Source: Geminocystis sp. NIES-3708 (GTDB lineage: Bacteria > Cyanobacteriota > Cyanobacteriia > Cyanobacteriales > Cyanobacteriaceae). From it: a stretch of DNA of 64,000 nucleotides. Below, piece after piece: positions 19,079 to 28,831 of the stretch. How positions within the stretch are numbered: the first letter of the stretch is position 1; each line of letters starts with the position of its first letter. The stretch is from contig NZ_AP014815.1 of the NCBI RefSeq assembly GCF_001548095.1, positions 3,285,656-3,349,655 of the forward strand, given 5' to 3'. The notes under the pieces are model-generated. The model saw only the letters and a program-made list of their open reading frames with translations. It had not been told where the DNA came from and did not search any database. The position numbers and the translations under genes were made by a program.

Positions 19079-20476
19079 TTAAATGCCTAACATTGTACGA
19101 GCGATCGAAAAATAAATCAACACCCCTAAAACATCCACAGCAGTAGTAATAAAAGGTGCAGACATTAAAGCTGGATCTAATCCGATAGACTTAAATAGGA
19201 AAGGTAAAGCTGAACCAGAAACCGATGCTAACACAGAAATAGCCACTAAACTAACTCCCACAGATACTGCTACCACAGGATTTTTATTAGTTTGAGGTAA
19301 AAGATAAGCCCAAATAGAAGCTAAAATTCCTAAAATTAAGCCTAATAATAATCCAGCTAATGCTTCCCTAAAAATAACTTTTACTGTACCTAAATCACTC
19401 ACTTCATCAGTACTTAAACCCCTAATAACTACAGTAGAAGACTGAGTACCAATATTACCCCCTGTACCTGTTAAAAGAGGGATAAAAGCCGCTAAAACAG
19501 TAACTTTTGCTAGTACGTCTTCTTGTGCACCAATAATACTTCCTGTAACGGTATTAGTCAATAATAATATCAATAGCCATGACACTCTTCTTCTTGCCAC
19601 CGTAAATAAATTAGTTTGAAAGTAGTTATCACCATTAGATTGTACAGCCCCTAAAGCATAAATATCTTCTGTGGCTTCCCGTTCTAAAATGTCGATAACA
19701 TCATCTACGGTGACAATACCTACTAATCGTAACTCTTTATCAACTACTGGCACAGCTAAAAAGTCATATCTTTGAATTAATCTAGCCACTTCTTCTTGAT
19801 CCATGTCAGTTTTGACATAAATCACATCCTTCGTCATGATTTGTTCGAGGGTTTGAGTGGGAGAATTTAAAACTAAATCTCGTAAAGAAACAATACCCGC
19901 TAGATGACGAGAAGCATCGGTTACATACATATAATAAATTAATTCCGAGGCTTTAGCTAAAGAGCGTATTCTGTCTAAGGTTTCCTCTACCGTTAAATTT
20001 TGTTTAAGAGAAATATACTCAGGAGTCATGATTCTTCCTGCGGTATCTTCCTCATAACCCAAAAGTAGGTTTGTTGCTTGTCTTTCTTCAGGGCTTAACT
20101 GTTCTAAAATACGACTAACGACTGAAGCTGGTAACTCATCAAATAACTTGGCACGATCATCGGGAGACATTTTATCGACAATATCTAAGACTTCTTGACG
20201 CTTAAATTCTTCTATTAACGACTGTTGTACACTAGAATCTAAATGTTCATAAACATCGATGGCTTCTGTTTTATTCAGTAACCGAAAGGCGATTAACTGC
20301 TTTGATGGAGGTAAATATTCAATGGCTTCAGCAATATCAACGTGTTGTACTGGTAATAATAATGCTTTTGCACCTTCTAGGTTATTTTGTTCTAATAAAA
20401 TTTGTAATTGAGAACTTACTAACTCTCTTAATTCGTGGCGAGAATCATTTTGTTTAACCACTACATTATCACTCAC
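19079..20476 (-). CDS. mgtE: Magnesium transporter MgtE
   Basis: About 465 residues from a GTG at 20476, chosen because AGGGGG precedes it at suitable spacing and MgtE homologues start just before RRELREL-like sequence. The frame is open back to a TTG at 20584, but the extra 36 residues look non-homologous. Order: N-domain (LEQNNLEGAKALLLPVQHVDIAEAIEYL; DIVDKMSPDDRAKLFDELP), two CBS domains (GRIMTPEYISL; IMTKDVIYV; GIVTVDDVIDI), then five membrane helices with the pore motif PLLTGTGGNIGTQSSTVVIRGL. Mg2+ channel/transporter gated by cytosolic Mg2+ on the CBS domains. First gene of a likely pair with the WD40 protein. Confidence 0.93.
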   Translation of the reverse strand: MSDNVVVKQNDSRHELRELVSSQLQILLEQNNLEGAKALLLPVQHVDIAEAIEYLPPSKQLIAFRLLNKTEAIDVYEHLDSSVQQSLIEEFKRQEVLDIVDKMSPDDRAKLFDELPASVVSRILEQLSPEERQATNLLLGYEEDTAGRIMTPEYISLKQNLTVEETLDRIRSLAKASELIYYMYVTDASRHLAGIVSLRDLVLNSPTQTLEQIMTKDVIYVKTDMDQEEVARLIQRYDFLAVPVVDKELRLVGIVTVDDVIDILEREATEDIYALGAVQSNGDNYFQTNLFTVARRRVSWLLILLLTNTVTGSIIGAQEDVLAKVTVLAAFIPLLTGTGGNIGTQSSTVVIRGLSTDEVSDLGTVKVIFREALAGLLLGLILGILASIWAYLLPQTNKNPVVAVSVGVSLVAISVLASVSGSALPFLFKSIGLDPALMSAPFITTAVDVLGVLIYFSIARTMLGI

Positions 20477-20710
20477 CAGTACGCCCCCTTTATAACTTAA
20501 ACTTATTACGATAAATCTTTTAGCATCGATTTTTAATTCTAACCTCTGTCTGGTTGATGTGAAAATAAACTTTTGATTGCTCAAAAATTAACCTAAAATG
20601 ATAATAATAAAGGATTTTAGTAAATTTTTTGTGAGCTATTTTTTACTGTAAAATCCGATAATCTTGTGTAAATAAGGTGTAATGAAAAACTTTTTTGATG
20701 AGAGTAGAAG

Positions 20711-20904
20711 TTAAGAGTTCGACAGAATAAAAATGCTCAAGACAAGACAGACAAACAAGTAGATAAGTAAAATGGACAAAATTATGGATATTTGTGCATA
20801 TTTAAAATCAATTTTATGAATTCACAAAAAATATAATCTCCCTGTCTGCTTATCTTTCTGTCTTGGTTACCAGCCATCATCTACTTTTAGATCGAACTTA
20901 GGTT
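20711..20904. repeat. Dispersed palindromic intergenic element (AGTTCGA family), copy 1
   Basis: The element begins TTAAGAGTTCGACAG and ends ATCGAACTTAGG, so the ends are inverted relative to each other. Inside, AGACAAGACAGAC... at the left is partly complementary to CTGTCTGCTTATCTTTCTGTCTT (20841-20863) at the right, giving a large imperfect hairpin. It fills the 3' flank of dnaK3. Related copies lie near 23941, 47541 and 53645. No coding capacity; likely a MITE-like element, possibly also a bidirectional terminator. Confidence 0.55.
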
Positions 20905-20906
20905 AA

Positions 20907-23132
20907 TTAAAACCAGTCATCATCGTCTTCCCAATCATTTTCATAGGGAATATCTTTTTTTTTGCCGACATTATAACGACGATCTCTGGGAGAAGTTGAT
21001 GAAGAATCATAAAATGGTGCTCCACGATTACCTTCTTCCTGATAATCATTACTGCGTCGAGAAGAGGATGCAGAACGAGAAGTAGTAGGTTGAGAACGTT
21101 GAGGATTTCGAGGACTAGATAAACCACCGCCGCCGTAACCATAGTTATTCGGATTGTCATAATCTCGGTAATCTCGATTAGGGGAAACCCTTGAGCCATA
21201 TGAGTTAGTGTCAGAATTACGATATACTGCACCTCTTTCTCTGGGGTTATAGTCATCTTCATCATCACCAATAAAAGTCTTTTTAATAGACTCAAAAAAC
21301 CCTTCTTGTTCATCATCATATTGTAGTCTGACTTCTCGATTTAATTCATAAAGAACATCTTGTAAATCAGCCTGACTACGATCTAAACGGCGATCGTCAT
21401 CTTTTTCTAAACTATCAAGAATTTCAGTACAAAGAGTTTCTATATCTCGGCGATAAGGATTTGTAAATTGACTACCGAAATCGAGAGTAACTTCCCTTAA
21501 ACGACGTTGGGCTTGATCTGTCAAAGCCTTTGCTCCATTGCGTTTTTCCACTCGATCACGTCTTTCTCTATCTTCTCTAGCAAATTCTTGGGCTTGATTC
21601 ATCATCTCATCAACTTCTGCTTGTGATAAAGTCGAAGCACCTTGAACAATAATTCTTTGTTCTCTTCCAGTAGTTTTATCTCTAGCAATTACTTGTAAAA
21701 TGCCGTTAGCATCAATATCAAAAGATACTTGAATTTGTGGTACACCCCTAGGTGCAGGTGGAATTCCAGTTAATTTAAAACGTCCCAAAGACTTATTGTC
21801 TTCTGCCATTTCTCGTTCCCCTTGCACTATATGAATTTCTACAGAAGTTTGATTATTTTCTGAGGTAGAGAAAACATCTGATCTTCTTACTGGGATTGTA
21901 GTATTGCGGGGTAAAAGTTTTTTTGTAACACCACCAATGGTTTCCACACCAATAGATAAAGGAGTCACATCGAGGAGTAAAATATCTTTTACTTCCCCCC
22001 CTAAAATTCCTGCTTGAATAGCAGCACCAACGGCTACAACCTCGTCAGGATTAACATTCTGATTAGGTTCAATATCAATAAAGCTACGGACTAAATCTTG
22101 TACTAAAGGTATGCGAGTTGAACCCCCAACTAATACAACTTCATCTATCTGCACAGGGCTTAAACCTGCGTCTTTCAAAGCTCTTTGAATAGGGCGACGT
22201 AATCGAGATACCAAATCACCACATAGTTCTTCAAATTTAGCACGACTAAGACTGGTTTCGATATGTTTAGGTCCATCTTCAGTCGCAGTAATAAAAGGCA
22301 AATTAATTTCTGTATTACTAACTCCCGATAGCTCAATTTTAGCTTTTTCTGCCGCTTCGGTTAACCGTTGCAAAGATTGTCTATCTCTTCTTAAATCTAC
22401 TCCTTCGGTTTCTAAGAATGCTTCAGCGAGATAATCAACAATTCTTCTATCAAAATCATTTCCCCCTAATTGAGTATCACCGCTAGTAGCTTTAACTTCT
22501 AAAACACCATCTCCCACTTCAAGGATAGAAACATCAAAAGTTCCTCCCCCCAAGTCAAAAACAAGGATTTTTTCACTCCGTCTTTTTTCTAAACCATAAG
22601 CTAAAGAAGCCGCAGTAGGTTCATTTACAATTCTTAACACTTCTAATCCTGCAATTTTTCCTGCATCTTTTGTTGCTTGACGTTGAGCATCGTTGAAATA
22701 TGCAGGTACAGTAATTACAGCACCAGTCACTTCTTCCCCTAAATATCTTTCTGCTTCCTCCGCTAATTTGCGTAAAATCATCGCTGATACTTCTTCTGAG
22801 GCAAACTCTTTTTTCAGACGAGGACAACGAATTTTGATATTATCAACTTCATCCCGACGAATGGTATAAGGCACACGTTTAGATTCTTCATTTAATTCTG
22901 AGTATTTTCGCCCCATGAAACGTTTAATACCATAGTAGGTATTTTGAGGATTTAAAACTCCTTGTCGTCTTGCCATTTGCCCAATGACTAATTCACCATC
23001 TTTATTAAAACCTACTACGGAGGGAGTGGTGCGACTTCCTTCAGAGTTGGGGATAACGAGAGGCTTTCCCCCTTCCATCACTGCTACCACTGAGTTAGTT
23101 GTGCCTAAATCTATACCAACGACTCTACCCAT
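20907..23132 (-). CDS. dnaK3: Hsp70 chaperone, DnaK3 type with long charged C-terminal tail
   Basis: 741 residues, against about 640 for E. coli DnaK. The ATPase domain has [13 protein letters not shown] at 5-17, [10 protein letters not shown] near 195 and VGGSTRIP near 338. The insert [12 protein letters not shown] near 98 is typical of cyanobacterial DnaK3. The substrate-binding domain follows ([34 protein letters not shown]). After about 600 comes an Arg/Ser/Asp/Tyr-rich, low-complexity tail ending DWEDDDDWF instead of the EEVD-like end. DnaK3 proteins of cyanobacteria associate with thylakoid membranes. No DnaJ or GrpE gene is adjacent, whereas dnaK3 has a linked dnaJ in some cyanobacteria. 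The DnaK3 assignment rests on the extension and insert. Confidence 0.9.
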   Translation of the reverse strand: MGRVVGIDLGTTNSVVAVMEGGKPLVIPNSEGSRTTPSVVGFNKDGELVIGQMARRQGVLNPQNTYYGIKRFMGRKYSELNEESKRVPYTIRRDEVDNIKIRCPRLKKEFASEEVSAMILRKLAEEAERYLGEEVTGAVITVPAYFNDAQRQATKDAGKIAGLEVLRIVNEPTAASLAYGLEKRRSEKILVFDLGGGTFDVSILEVGDGVLEVKATSGDTQLGGNDFDRRIVDYLAEAFLETEGVDLRRDRQSLQRLTEAAEKAKIELSGVSNTEINLPFITATEDGPKHIETSLSRAKFEELCGDLVSRLRRPIQRALKDAGLSPVQIDEVVLVGGSTRIPLVQDLVRSFIDIEPNQNVNPDEVVAVGAAIQAGILGGEVKDILLLDVTPLSIGVETIGGVTKKLLPRNTTIPVRRSDVFSTSENNQTSVEIHIVQGEREMAEDNKSLGRFKLTGIPPAPRGVPQIQVSFDIDANGILQVIARDKTTGREQRIIVQGASTLSQAEVDEMMNQAQEFAREDRERRDRVEKRNGAKALTDQAQRRLREVTLDFGSQFTNPYRRDIETLCTEILDSLEKDDDRRLDRSQADLQDVLYELNREVRLQYDDEQEGFFESIKKTFIGDDEDDYNPRERGAVYRNSDTNSYGSRVSPNRDYRDYDNPNNYGYGGGGLSSPRNPQRSQPTTSRSASSSRRSNDYQEEGNRGAPFYDSSSTSPRDRRYNVGKKKDIPYENDWEDDDDWF

Positions 23133-23430
23133 TGTTGCTAATTTCTCCAGTTTTTTCTCGTTATTTGCCCTCGTTCGAGGTTTTTATACTTTAACTTTAC
23201 TATTTATTCAGTCTATTGTATCGGATCACGTTTGAGATCAAAGGGCGAATTTATCCTTAATTTATTGTTAAAGGTTAGGCAATAGGAAATAGAAGAAATA
23301 GATTCAATCCAGAATAATATTTAGCTAAAAATTCATTTTTGGTCATTGAAGCTGATAACTGACTACTTATAGTTATCCTCATCAAAATAAAAAACTTTTT
23401 TAGCAACTCCTATGTAAGTTGAAATTTTAT

Positions 23431-23865
23431 TCAATCTTCTCGATCGCCAATAGATATAATATGATTAGCTCCGAAAATAGCTTCATAATGTCGATAGAAT
23501 TTAAATTCAAGGATATTATAAAAGGGATCTTGCAAAAAAAAAGTTTGATGCTCAGTTAATTGTTCTTTAAATCTTAATTTTGCCGGTTGATATAACTCTA
23601 AATGGTCTTGACATCTAGTCAACAATAAATTCCAATCTGATTCATGGATGAAAATTAAACCAAAATGGCGAGGATAAATACTAGAAGGTGGAATTAAAAT
23701 TTCTTTTGTGGTATGTCCTACTAATTGATGACCATAAAAATCAAAAATAACAGCGTGTTGATTTTCTCTCCCGATTTTTGCACCTAAAATATCACTATAA
23801 AAATTTTTAGCTTCATTAATACTATTAATAGGAATAGCTAAATGAAAAATTACTTGGTTAACCAT
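23431..23865 (-). CDS. VOC (glyoxalase/dioxygenase fold) family protein
   Basis: 144 residues from the ATG at 23865; an in-frame TTG two codons earlier is less likely. The sequence runs VIFHLAIPINSINEAKNFYSDILGAKIGRE at the N-terminus and FFLQDPFYNILEFKFY near the end, which places the VOC metal ligands His (FHLAI) and Glu (ILEFKF) in two beta-alpha-beta modules. Cytosolic. The substrate cannot be told; family members include glyoxalases, dioxygenases and resistance proteins. Confidence 0.82.
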   Translation of the reverse strand: MVNQVIFHLAIPINSINEAKNFYSDILGAKIGRENQHAVIFDFYGHQLVGHTTKEILIPPSSIYPRHFGLIFIHESDWNLLLTRCQDHLELYQPAKLRFKEQLTEHQTFFLQDPFYNILEFKFYRHYEAIFGANHIISIGDRED

Positions 23866-23871
23866 AAACAA

Positions 23872-24218
23872 ATTAAATCATATATTCAATATTTACTGGG
23901 CTCAGACGTATCTAACTAGAATATTGAGGGTAGTAGATACCTCAAGTTCGACACAAAAAAAATTGTAAAAACAAGTACAGATGGACAATAAAATCAGTAA
24001 AACGGTAAAAAAAAATACCAATATGTCTAAATTGTTGAGAGAGTTTTTTTAATTTTTGACTAGTTTTAAAAGATTCAAGTTAAATGCGTTTGAGCCTATT
24101 TTTTTATTCTACAGTAGTATAAACAACAAAATTATTTCTACTTTTTTCTCGGTTAAATATAAGGCTTGATCAGCTTGTTTTATAGCAGAAAAAGAGAGGA
24201 AATTTTTCTTCCTCGTAG
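23872..24218. repeat. Spacer holding AGTTCGA-family element, copy 2
   Basis: At 23931-23953 the sequence GTAGTAGATACCTCAAGTTCGACAC matches the left end of the element at 20711 in part. A CAAGTTAAATGCGTTTGAGC stretch (24073-24092) recurs with one change near 52268. No gene was recognised. The spacer separates the AT-rich VOC gene from the more GC-rich gene at 24219. Confidence 0.45.
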
Positions 24219-25415
24219 TTATCCATTGACAATGACTCCTTCAAGTGCGTTGTTTGCATTTTCTCCAAGGCTAATTTTTAGTAAGTCATATAAGTTCCGA
24301 TCCATAGTTGCACCCTCGAACTGACAATTTCCGAGAAATTTGGGCGTTATTTGCTCATCGGGCAATTGTCGAATTCTGAATTCGTCGGCTAAGAATCTGT
24401 CACGGTTGCTTGGGGTAAGAATAGCCCCGGAAAAATTTGCTCCTCGAAAATCTACGTCGATAAACGTCGCACGTATCAAAGAGACTTGCACTAAGCTCGT
24501 ATTGCGTAGGGAGAACTTATTGATTATAGCTCCCCAGAAATCAAATTCATCAAGTATATGTCCATCAAGAATTGAACCTTCCAACTTCTGGGCGATTTTC
24601 TTGTCTCCGAGATCTACAACCTGAACAATGCTTGAACTGAGAGGATCTGCGCAGTGACAACAAACAGGATTACCTTTTGGATCTGTGTTGATTGAATTCG
24701 ACTGTGAAATTAATAGAATGGGAGATGTAAGGTTATTTTCCAATAGCTGTACGAACACTGTATGTAAGTCATTGCTACTGCCCATCCGAATCCCGTTTAT
24801 CGTCGAGAACAGAAGTCCTCGAATAGCGTTGATTTTACCTTTGCGCGGGTCCATTACCCCATCAGCAGTAAGAATCGTATCGATCAGCTTAACACAAAAA
24901 CTCTGAGTATTGGCAGCGGCGGCGGCGGCACTTTGATTTATAGATTGCTTAGTCTGTTCTTTAGTCAGAACGTAGAGGCTATACGTGAGGAGACTCTGAA
25001 TAACCAATCCCGCCCCTGCTAGTACCATATTAACGGCTTCAAACCATGAACCAGCTTCGTTTTCATTGCGAGTAGCTGCGGCTGCCACGGCGTGGAAAAA
25101 ACCCGTACCCGCTATTATTGTAAAAGTCAGGGCAATAAGCAATGAAATTTTCAGAGCTTTGGGCGAAGATAGTATGTTGACAATCTTTTGCGTGGTTTTC
25201 GTAAAGGAGGTTTGTGCGAGGATCAGTAAACCAGCCATGCCCAATATGGTAAGAAGCGGATTTGAAGGAAACAACCCTCTGATAAAATCGAACTTTTCTG
25301 GGGCGATCTCCACAGGGCGCTCTATGAGAAGACTAATCACGACAAAAGGGAGCAGCAATGTAAGTAGGGCTAGGGCTAAAGAGCCTCGTCTCTTGCTAAA
25401 ATCCTTAGAGTCCAT
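24219..25415 (-). CDS. Membrane protein with C-terminal pentapeptide-like repeats (foreign composition)
   Basis: 398 residues. Four hydrophobic helices at about 13-32, 52-72, 87-107 and 125-151, then an Ala-rich linker and a soluble half. The soluble half has a Cys cluster (NPVCCHCADP near 250) that could bind metal. From about 275 there are loose pentapeptide-like repeats (FRGANFSGAIL, LEGSILDGHIL, CQFEGATM). Its base composition is visibly richer in GC than its neighbours and uses codons such as CTC, CGC and ATC more, a sign of horizontal transfer. I do not recognise a named family; a membrane sensor or toxin-immunity role would be a guess. Confidence 0.75.
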   Translation of the reverse strand: MDSKDFSKRRGSLALALLTLLLPFVVISLLIERPVEIAPEKFDFIRGLFPSNPLLTILGMAGLLILAQTSFTKTTQKIVNILSSPKALKISLLIALTFTIIAGTGFFHAVAAAATRNENEAGSWFEAVNMVLAGAGLVIQSLLTYSLYVLTKEQTKQSINQSAAAAAANTQSFCVKLIDTILTADGVMDPRKGKINAIRGLLFSTINGIRMGSSNDLHTVFVQLLENNLTSPILLISQSNSINTDPKGNPVCCHCADPLSSSIVQVVDLGDKKIAQKLEGSILDGHILDEFDFWGAIINKFSLRNTSLVQVSLIRATFIDVDFRGANFSGAILTPSNRDRFLADEFRIRQLPDEQITPKFLGNCQFEGATMDRNLYDLLKISLGENANNALEGVIVNG

Positions 25416-25542
25416 TTTTATATAACCTTAACCTTATAGTCTTTTCTTTCTCAGCGTATCACACCATCGTTCTAGAGACAAAGAGGCTAAGATGAATTAT
25501 GGAGAGGAAAGACAAACTCTATAGAGAAACTGGGTTATGGTA

Positions 25543-27000
25543 TTAGTCTTCTTGTGTAGGTTTTTTATTTTTATCTGATGGTAAATCAATAAAAACTCGA
25601 TCCCCGACTGATAAACCGCCTAATATTTCCGTTGTATCATCTACTGACGTACCAATGGTAATCGGTTTAAATTTAGGAACGTTATTTTCGCCGGGAATCA
25701 TTACTCCAGTTTTACCTTCTTCCGTGACAATTGCCACCGTTGGAACTACTAAAATATTATCTAATTTTTCTCCCAAAAAATTCACTTCTACATTCATTTT
25801 TGAAAGTAGTCGATCTTGTCCAGTAATTACCGCAATCTTCACTTCAAAAGAGGTCACATTTTGCTCTACAATTGCCTCTGGAGCAATGCTTTTAACCACA
25901 CCTTTAAAAACTTCATTAGGATAAGAATCGGCAATAATTTGCACCGGTTGACCTAATTTGATTTGACTTAAATCAATTTCTGGCACTTTTGCCACAATTT
26001 CTAACCCTTTAGCTAAAGCAACGATAGAAGAAGAAGTAGCTGAAGCAGTGGTAGAAGCGGAAGTCGTAGGAGTAACAAAAGCACCTTCTGTGGCAAATCT
26101 TTGAGTAATAATTCCGTCAAAAGGAGCAGTAATTAAAGTATCTTGAAATTGAATTTTAGCAATTTCTAAACTAGCTTGTACTGCTTTGATATTCGCTTTC
26201 AGTTTTTCTATCTCAGCTTTACCACTAACTTTTCTTTCTTCTAAAGATATTTTGATTTCCCCTACTGCCGCCTCTAAACGTTTAATTTCAGGATCTTCGG
26301 TAATTTGTAATTCTTCTAACTGTCGGACAATTCTTTGTACATTTGCCTGAGAAACAATGACTTCATTGGCTAATTGATCAAATTGATCAGCGGTAATAGC
26401 ACCTTCTTGTAATAACTTTTCATTTCTTTGCAATTGAACTTGAGCTAATTTTAGCTTGGATTGAGCTTCGACTAATTGGGCTCTTGTTTGTTCAATCTGA
26501 GAAGGAATTCTACGTCTTGATTCCTCTAAACGTGCTGATGCTTGAGCTAATTGAGCTGATAATACTTGTAAATCACCTTGTAATTTTAAATCTGCTTCTT
26601 GGACACTGGCTTGAGCTTCTTGTAACCTAGCTTCTGCTTGAATGCCTTGAGCATATAACTGCTTATTATCCATCACAGCTATTGGTTGCCCTTTTTTGAC
26701 TATAACTCCTTGATCTACTAATAATCGTTCTAGTATTCCGGGATTTTTAGGACTAATATTTACATTTTGAATTGGCTCAACTGTACCACTAGCTTTAATT
26801 TCAAGATTAATAGTTTTTCTGGTAATGGGAACTGTATATTTATCTATTTCCGCAGTAGTAGAATTACTCCGATTTAAAGACACATAAGCAAATCCTCCGA
26901 TGAGAATAATGCCACCAATCATTGCACCAAAAATCCACGGTAAAGGATTATTTTGCTTTGGTAAAGGATTACTTTGCTTTTCCAAATTACTTGCTGTCAT
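25543..27000 (-). CDS. RND/ABC efflux periplasmic adaptor (HlyD/MacA-like membrane fusion protein)
   Basis: 485 residues. One N-terminal membrane helix at about 23-46 (WIFGAMIGGIILIGGFAYV), then the biotinyl-lipoyl half motif SGTVEPIQNVNISPKNPGILERLLV. A long coiled coil rich in Gln, Ala and Glu covers about 115-290. The second lipoyl half is FDGIITQRFATEGAFV, followed by the beta-barrel and membrane-proximal domains. It bridges an inner-membrane pump to an outer-membrane TolC-type channel. No MacB, RND or TolC gene is adjacent, so its pump partner must lie elsewhere. Confidence 0.87.
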   Translation of the reverse strand: MTASNLEKQSNPLPKQNNPLPWIFGAMIGGIILIGGFAYVSLNRSNSTTAEIDKYTVPITRKTINLEIKASGTVEPIQNVNISPKNPGILERLLVDQGVIVKKGQPIAVMDNKQLYAQGIQAEARLQEAQASVQEADLKLQGDLQVLSAQLAQASARLEESRRRIPSQIEQTRAQLVEAQSKLKLAQVQLQRNEKLLQEGAITADQFDQLANEVIVSQANVQRIVRQLEELQITEDPEIKRLEAAVGEIKISLEERKVSGKAEIEKLKANIKAVQASLEIAKIQFQDTLITAPFDGIITQRFATEGAFVTPTTSASTTASATSSSIVALAKGLEIVAKVPEIDLSQIKLGQPVQIIADSYPNEVFKGVVKSIAPEAIVEQNVTSFEVKIAVITGQDRLLSKMNVEVNFLGEKLDNILVVPTVAIVTEEGKTGVMIPGENNVPKFKPITIGTSVDDTTEILGGLSVGDRVFIDLPSDKNKKPTQED

Positions 27001-27118
27001 ACATCAGGTTTTTATAATTGTCAATCATCATCTATACAAGTTAACAAATATTATTCATAATCGAGAATAAGCAATAAGCACTCAATGCAATAGTTGTTAA
27101 TTGCTAATTATCTATAAA

Positions 27119-27256
27119 TTAGAGCTTTTTATCACGATCTCGACGACGGCGATCGCGCCATTCAAGAGTTGTGAGATAAAGAATACCACCACTTACAAAA
27201 ACTAACAAAGCGATGGCGGCAACAAAAAGAAGATTTAAAACAGGTAATGATTCCAC
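27119..27256 (-). CDS. 45-residue single-span membrane protein next to petN (possible NdhP)
   Basis: A GTG start at 27256, three bases after the petN stop, opens a 45-residue frame. One helix (VLNLLFVAAIALLVFVSGGILYL) is followed by a very basic tail with a HIP1 octamer inside its codons. The position implies translational coupling to petN. Length and layout (one helix, then LEWRDRRRRDRDKK) fit small thylakoid complex subunits, and the NDH-1 subunit NdhP is a candidate, but I cannot confirm that from memory. The gene is too short for usual ORF cut-offs. Confidence 0.6.
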   Translation of the reverse strand: MESLPVLNLLFVAAIALLVFVSGGILYLTTLEWRDRRRRDRDKKL

Positions 27257-27259
27257 GAT

Positions 27260-27349
27260 TTAGAAACCTTTTCTACCCCATACTACCATTGCAATAGACC
27301 ATGTGAATAGAGAAAGAACTCCAACCCAACCTAAAGTAAGAATATCCAT
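27260..27349 (-). CDS. petN: Cytochrome b6-f complex subunit 8 (PetN)
   Basis: 29 residues: [19 protein letters not shown] followed by [10 protein letters not shown], the classic PetN ending in VWGR-x-GF. PetN is a single-span subunit needed for assembly and stability of the cytochrome b6-f complex in thylakoids. The ATG is at 27347-27349 on the minus strand. It is immediately followed by the 45-residue gene, with which it must be co-transcribed. Confidence 0.95.
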   Translation of the reverse strand: MDILTLGWVGVLSLFTWSIAMVVWGRKGF

Positions 27350-27558
27350 ATTTATAACATTTAAAGAGTAATTTTAACTATATTATCTTATCATTAAGAA
27401 GAATAATTGAGTTAAGAGTTCCTGTGCGGAAAAATAAGTTAACAATTAAATATAGTGATGAAATAAACCGACGTAACAAGTAATATGATTTGATGATGTT
27501 TAATTTGATTGGTTTATACTAAAAGTCTTATCTACAGTTATTTACATTAATATTTTTT

Positions 27559-28506
27559 ATGACTCAAGTTTCCTTAATCAAAGCACAATCTTACGATTTA
27601 GAACAGTTACGTACGTCCTTAGAAAATTTACTCATGCCCTTGGGTGGTATATCTGCTTTCGTAAAAAAAGGTGATCGAGTATTACTAAAACCAAATTTAT
27701 TAACGGCTTCTCGCCCAACAAAAGAATGTACTACTCGTAAGGAAATAGTTTATTGTGTTGCTCAAATGGTGCAGGAAGTTGGGGGAAAACCATTTTTAGG
27801 AGATAGCCCAGCTTTTGGTAGTGCAAAGGGAGTAGCTAAAGCTAACGGTTATTTACCCCTTTGTGAAGCCTTAAATTTGCCCATTATCGAGTTTCAAAGC
27901 AAAAAATACTCTGTTGATAATAATAATTTTCAACATTTGCGGTTATCAAAAGAAGCAATGGAAGCAGATGTTATTATCAATCTACCGAAAATTAAGTCTC
28001 ATATGCAATTGAGCATGACGATGGGAGTTAAAAATTTATTTGGTTGTGTGCCGGGGAAAATGAAGGCATGGTGGCATATGGAAGCGGGAAAAGATGCTAG
28101 TCGTTTTGGGGAAATGTTAGTAGAAACTGCCAAAGCAATTAATCCAGATTTGACAATTATTGACGGAATCATTGCCCATGAAGGAAATGGACCAAGTGCA
28201 GGAGAACCTAGAGAATTAGGTATTTTAGGGGCTTCTCATAATGTTTTTGCTCTAGATGTGGCGATCGCTGATATGCTGAACGTATGCTCAGAAATAGTGC
28301 CTACTTTAGTTGCTCAAAAAAAATTGGGGTTATTAAGTGATATAAAAGATATTCAATTTCCTTTGTTAAAACCCGAAGAGTTAAGAGTATTAAACTGGAA
28401 ATTACCAGAGACATTAATGTCTATCGATTTTGGTTTGCCTAGGGTGTTAAAATCTACATTTAAACATTTTTATATTAAGCTCATTAAGGAAACAATTAAT
28501 AGTTAA
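27559..28506 (+). CDS. DUF362 domain-containing protein
   Basis: 315 residues covering the DUF362 core: KKGDRVLLKPNLLTASRPTKECTT near 35, GGKPFLGDSPAFGSAKGVAKANGY near 78, then INLPKIKSHMQLSMTMGVKNLFGCVPG near 155. Many DUF362 proteins carry an extra ferredoxin domain with CxxCxxC motifs; here it is absent. Function unknown. Divergent from petN with about 210 bases between. Confidence 0.85.
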   Translation: MTQVSLIKAQSYDLEQLRTSLENLLMPLGGISAFVKKGDRVLLKPNLLTASRPTKECTTRKEIVYCVAQMVQEVGGKPFLGDSPAFGSAKGVAKANGYLPLCEALNLPIIEFQSKKYSVDNNNFQHLRLSKEAMEADVIINLPKIKSHMQLSMTMGVKNLFGCVPGKMKAWWHMEAGKDASRFGEMLVETAKAINPDLTIIDGIIAHEGNGPSAGEPRELGILGASHNVFALDVAIADMLNVCSEIVPTLVAQKKLGLLSDIKDIQFPLLKPEELRVLNWKLPETLMSIDFGLPRVLKSTFKHFYIKLIKETINS

Positions 28507-28510
28507 AAAT

Positions 28511-28795
28511 TATATAGCAGTCCTAAATAATTTGTCTGAAAATAAATCTCGAAAATTTAGTAGAAAGTGGTTTAAAAGTTTCATTATATAAACACTATAT
28601 AATTTATTGTTACTTTTAAATATTTGATAATCGATTTAGTATTCCTATATCTATAAACTTATAAATAGGTGGAAATTAATACTATAACAATTCTAGTATC
28701 TTAGTCCTAAAATTTTTACAGGTGTTGGTTTTCAGGTATCATAAAATTTACAGATTTATTTTTAATTATTCACAAATAATTTAGGATTGCTATAT
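28511..28795. mobile_element. MITE with 25-base imperfect terminal inverted repeats
   Basis: The left end TATATAGCAGTCCTAAATAA (28511-28530, running on to 28535) is matched by the reverse complement of 28771-28795 with 3 mismatches in 25 bases. The ends begin TATA, as expected for elements inserting at TA (IS630/Tc1-like). The 230-base interior has no reading frame. It fills the spacer between the DUF362 gene and the small membrane gene. It would be moved in trans by a transposase not present in the window. Confidence 0.75.
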
Positions 28796-28831
28796 TTTTT
28801 GAATAATCAACTGAGATAAATAATAAAAAAT

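Noticed and set aside
22984-23235. 83-codon plus-strand frame opposite the dnaK3 start
   Set aside because: Antisense shadow of a conserved gene with no ribosome-binding site.
24340-25425. Three plus-strand frames opposite the GC-rich membrane gene
   Set aside because: Open because of higher GC; the minus-strand frame has the signal-like helices and repeats.
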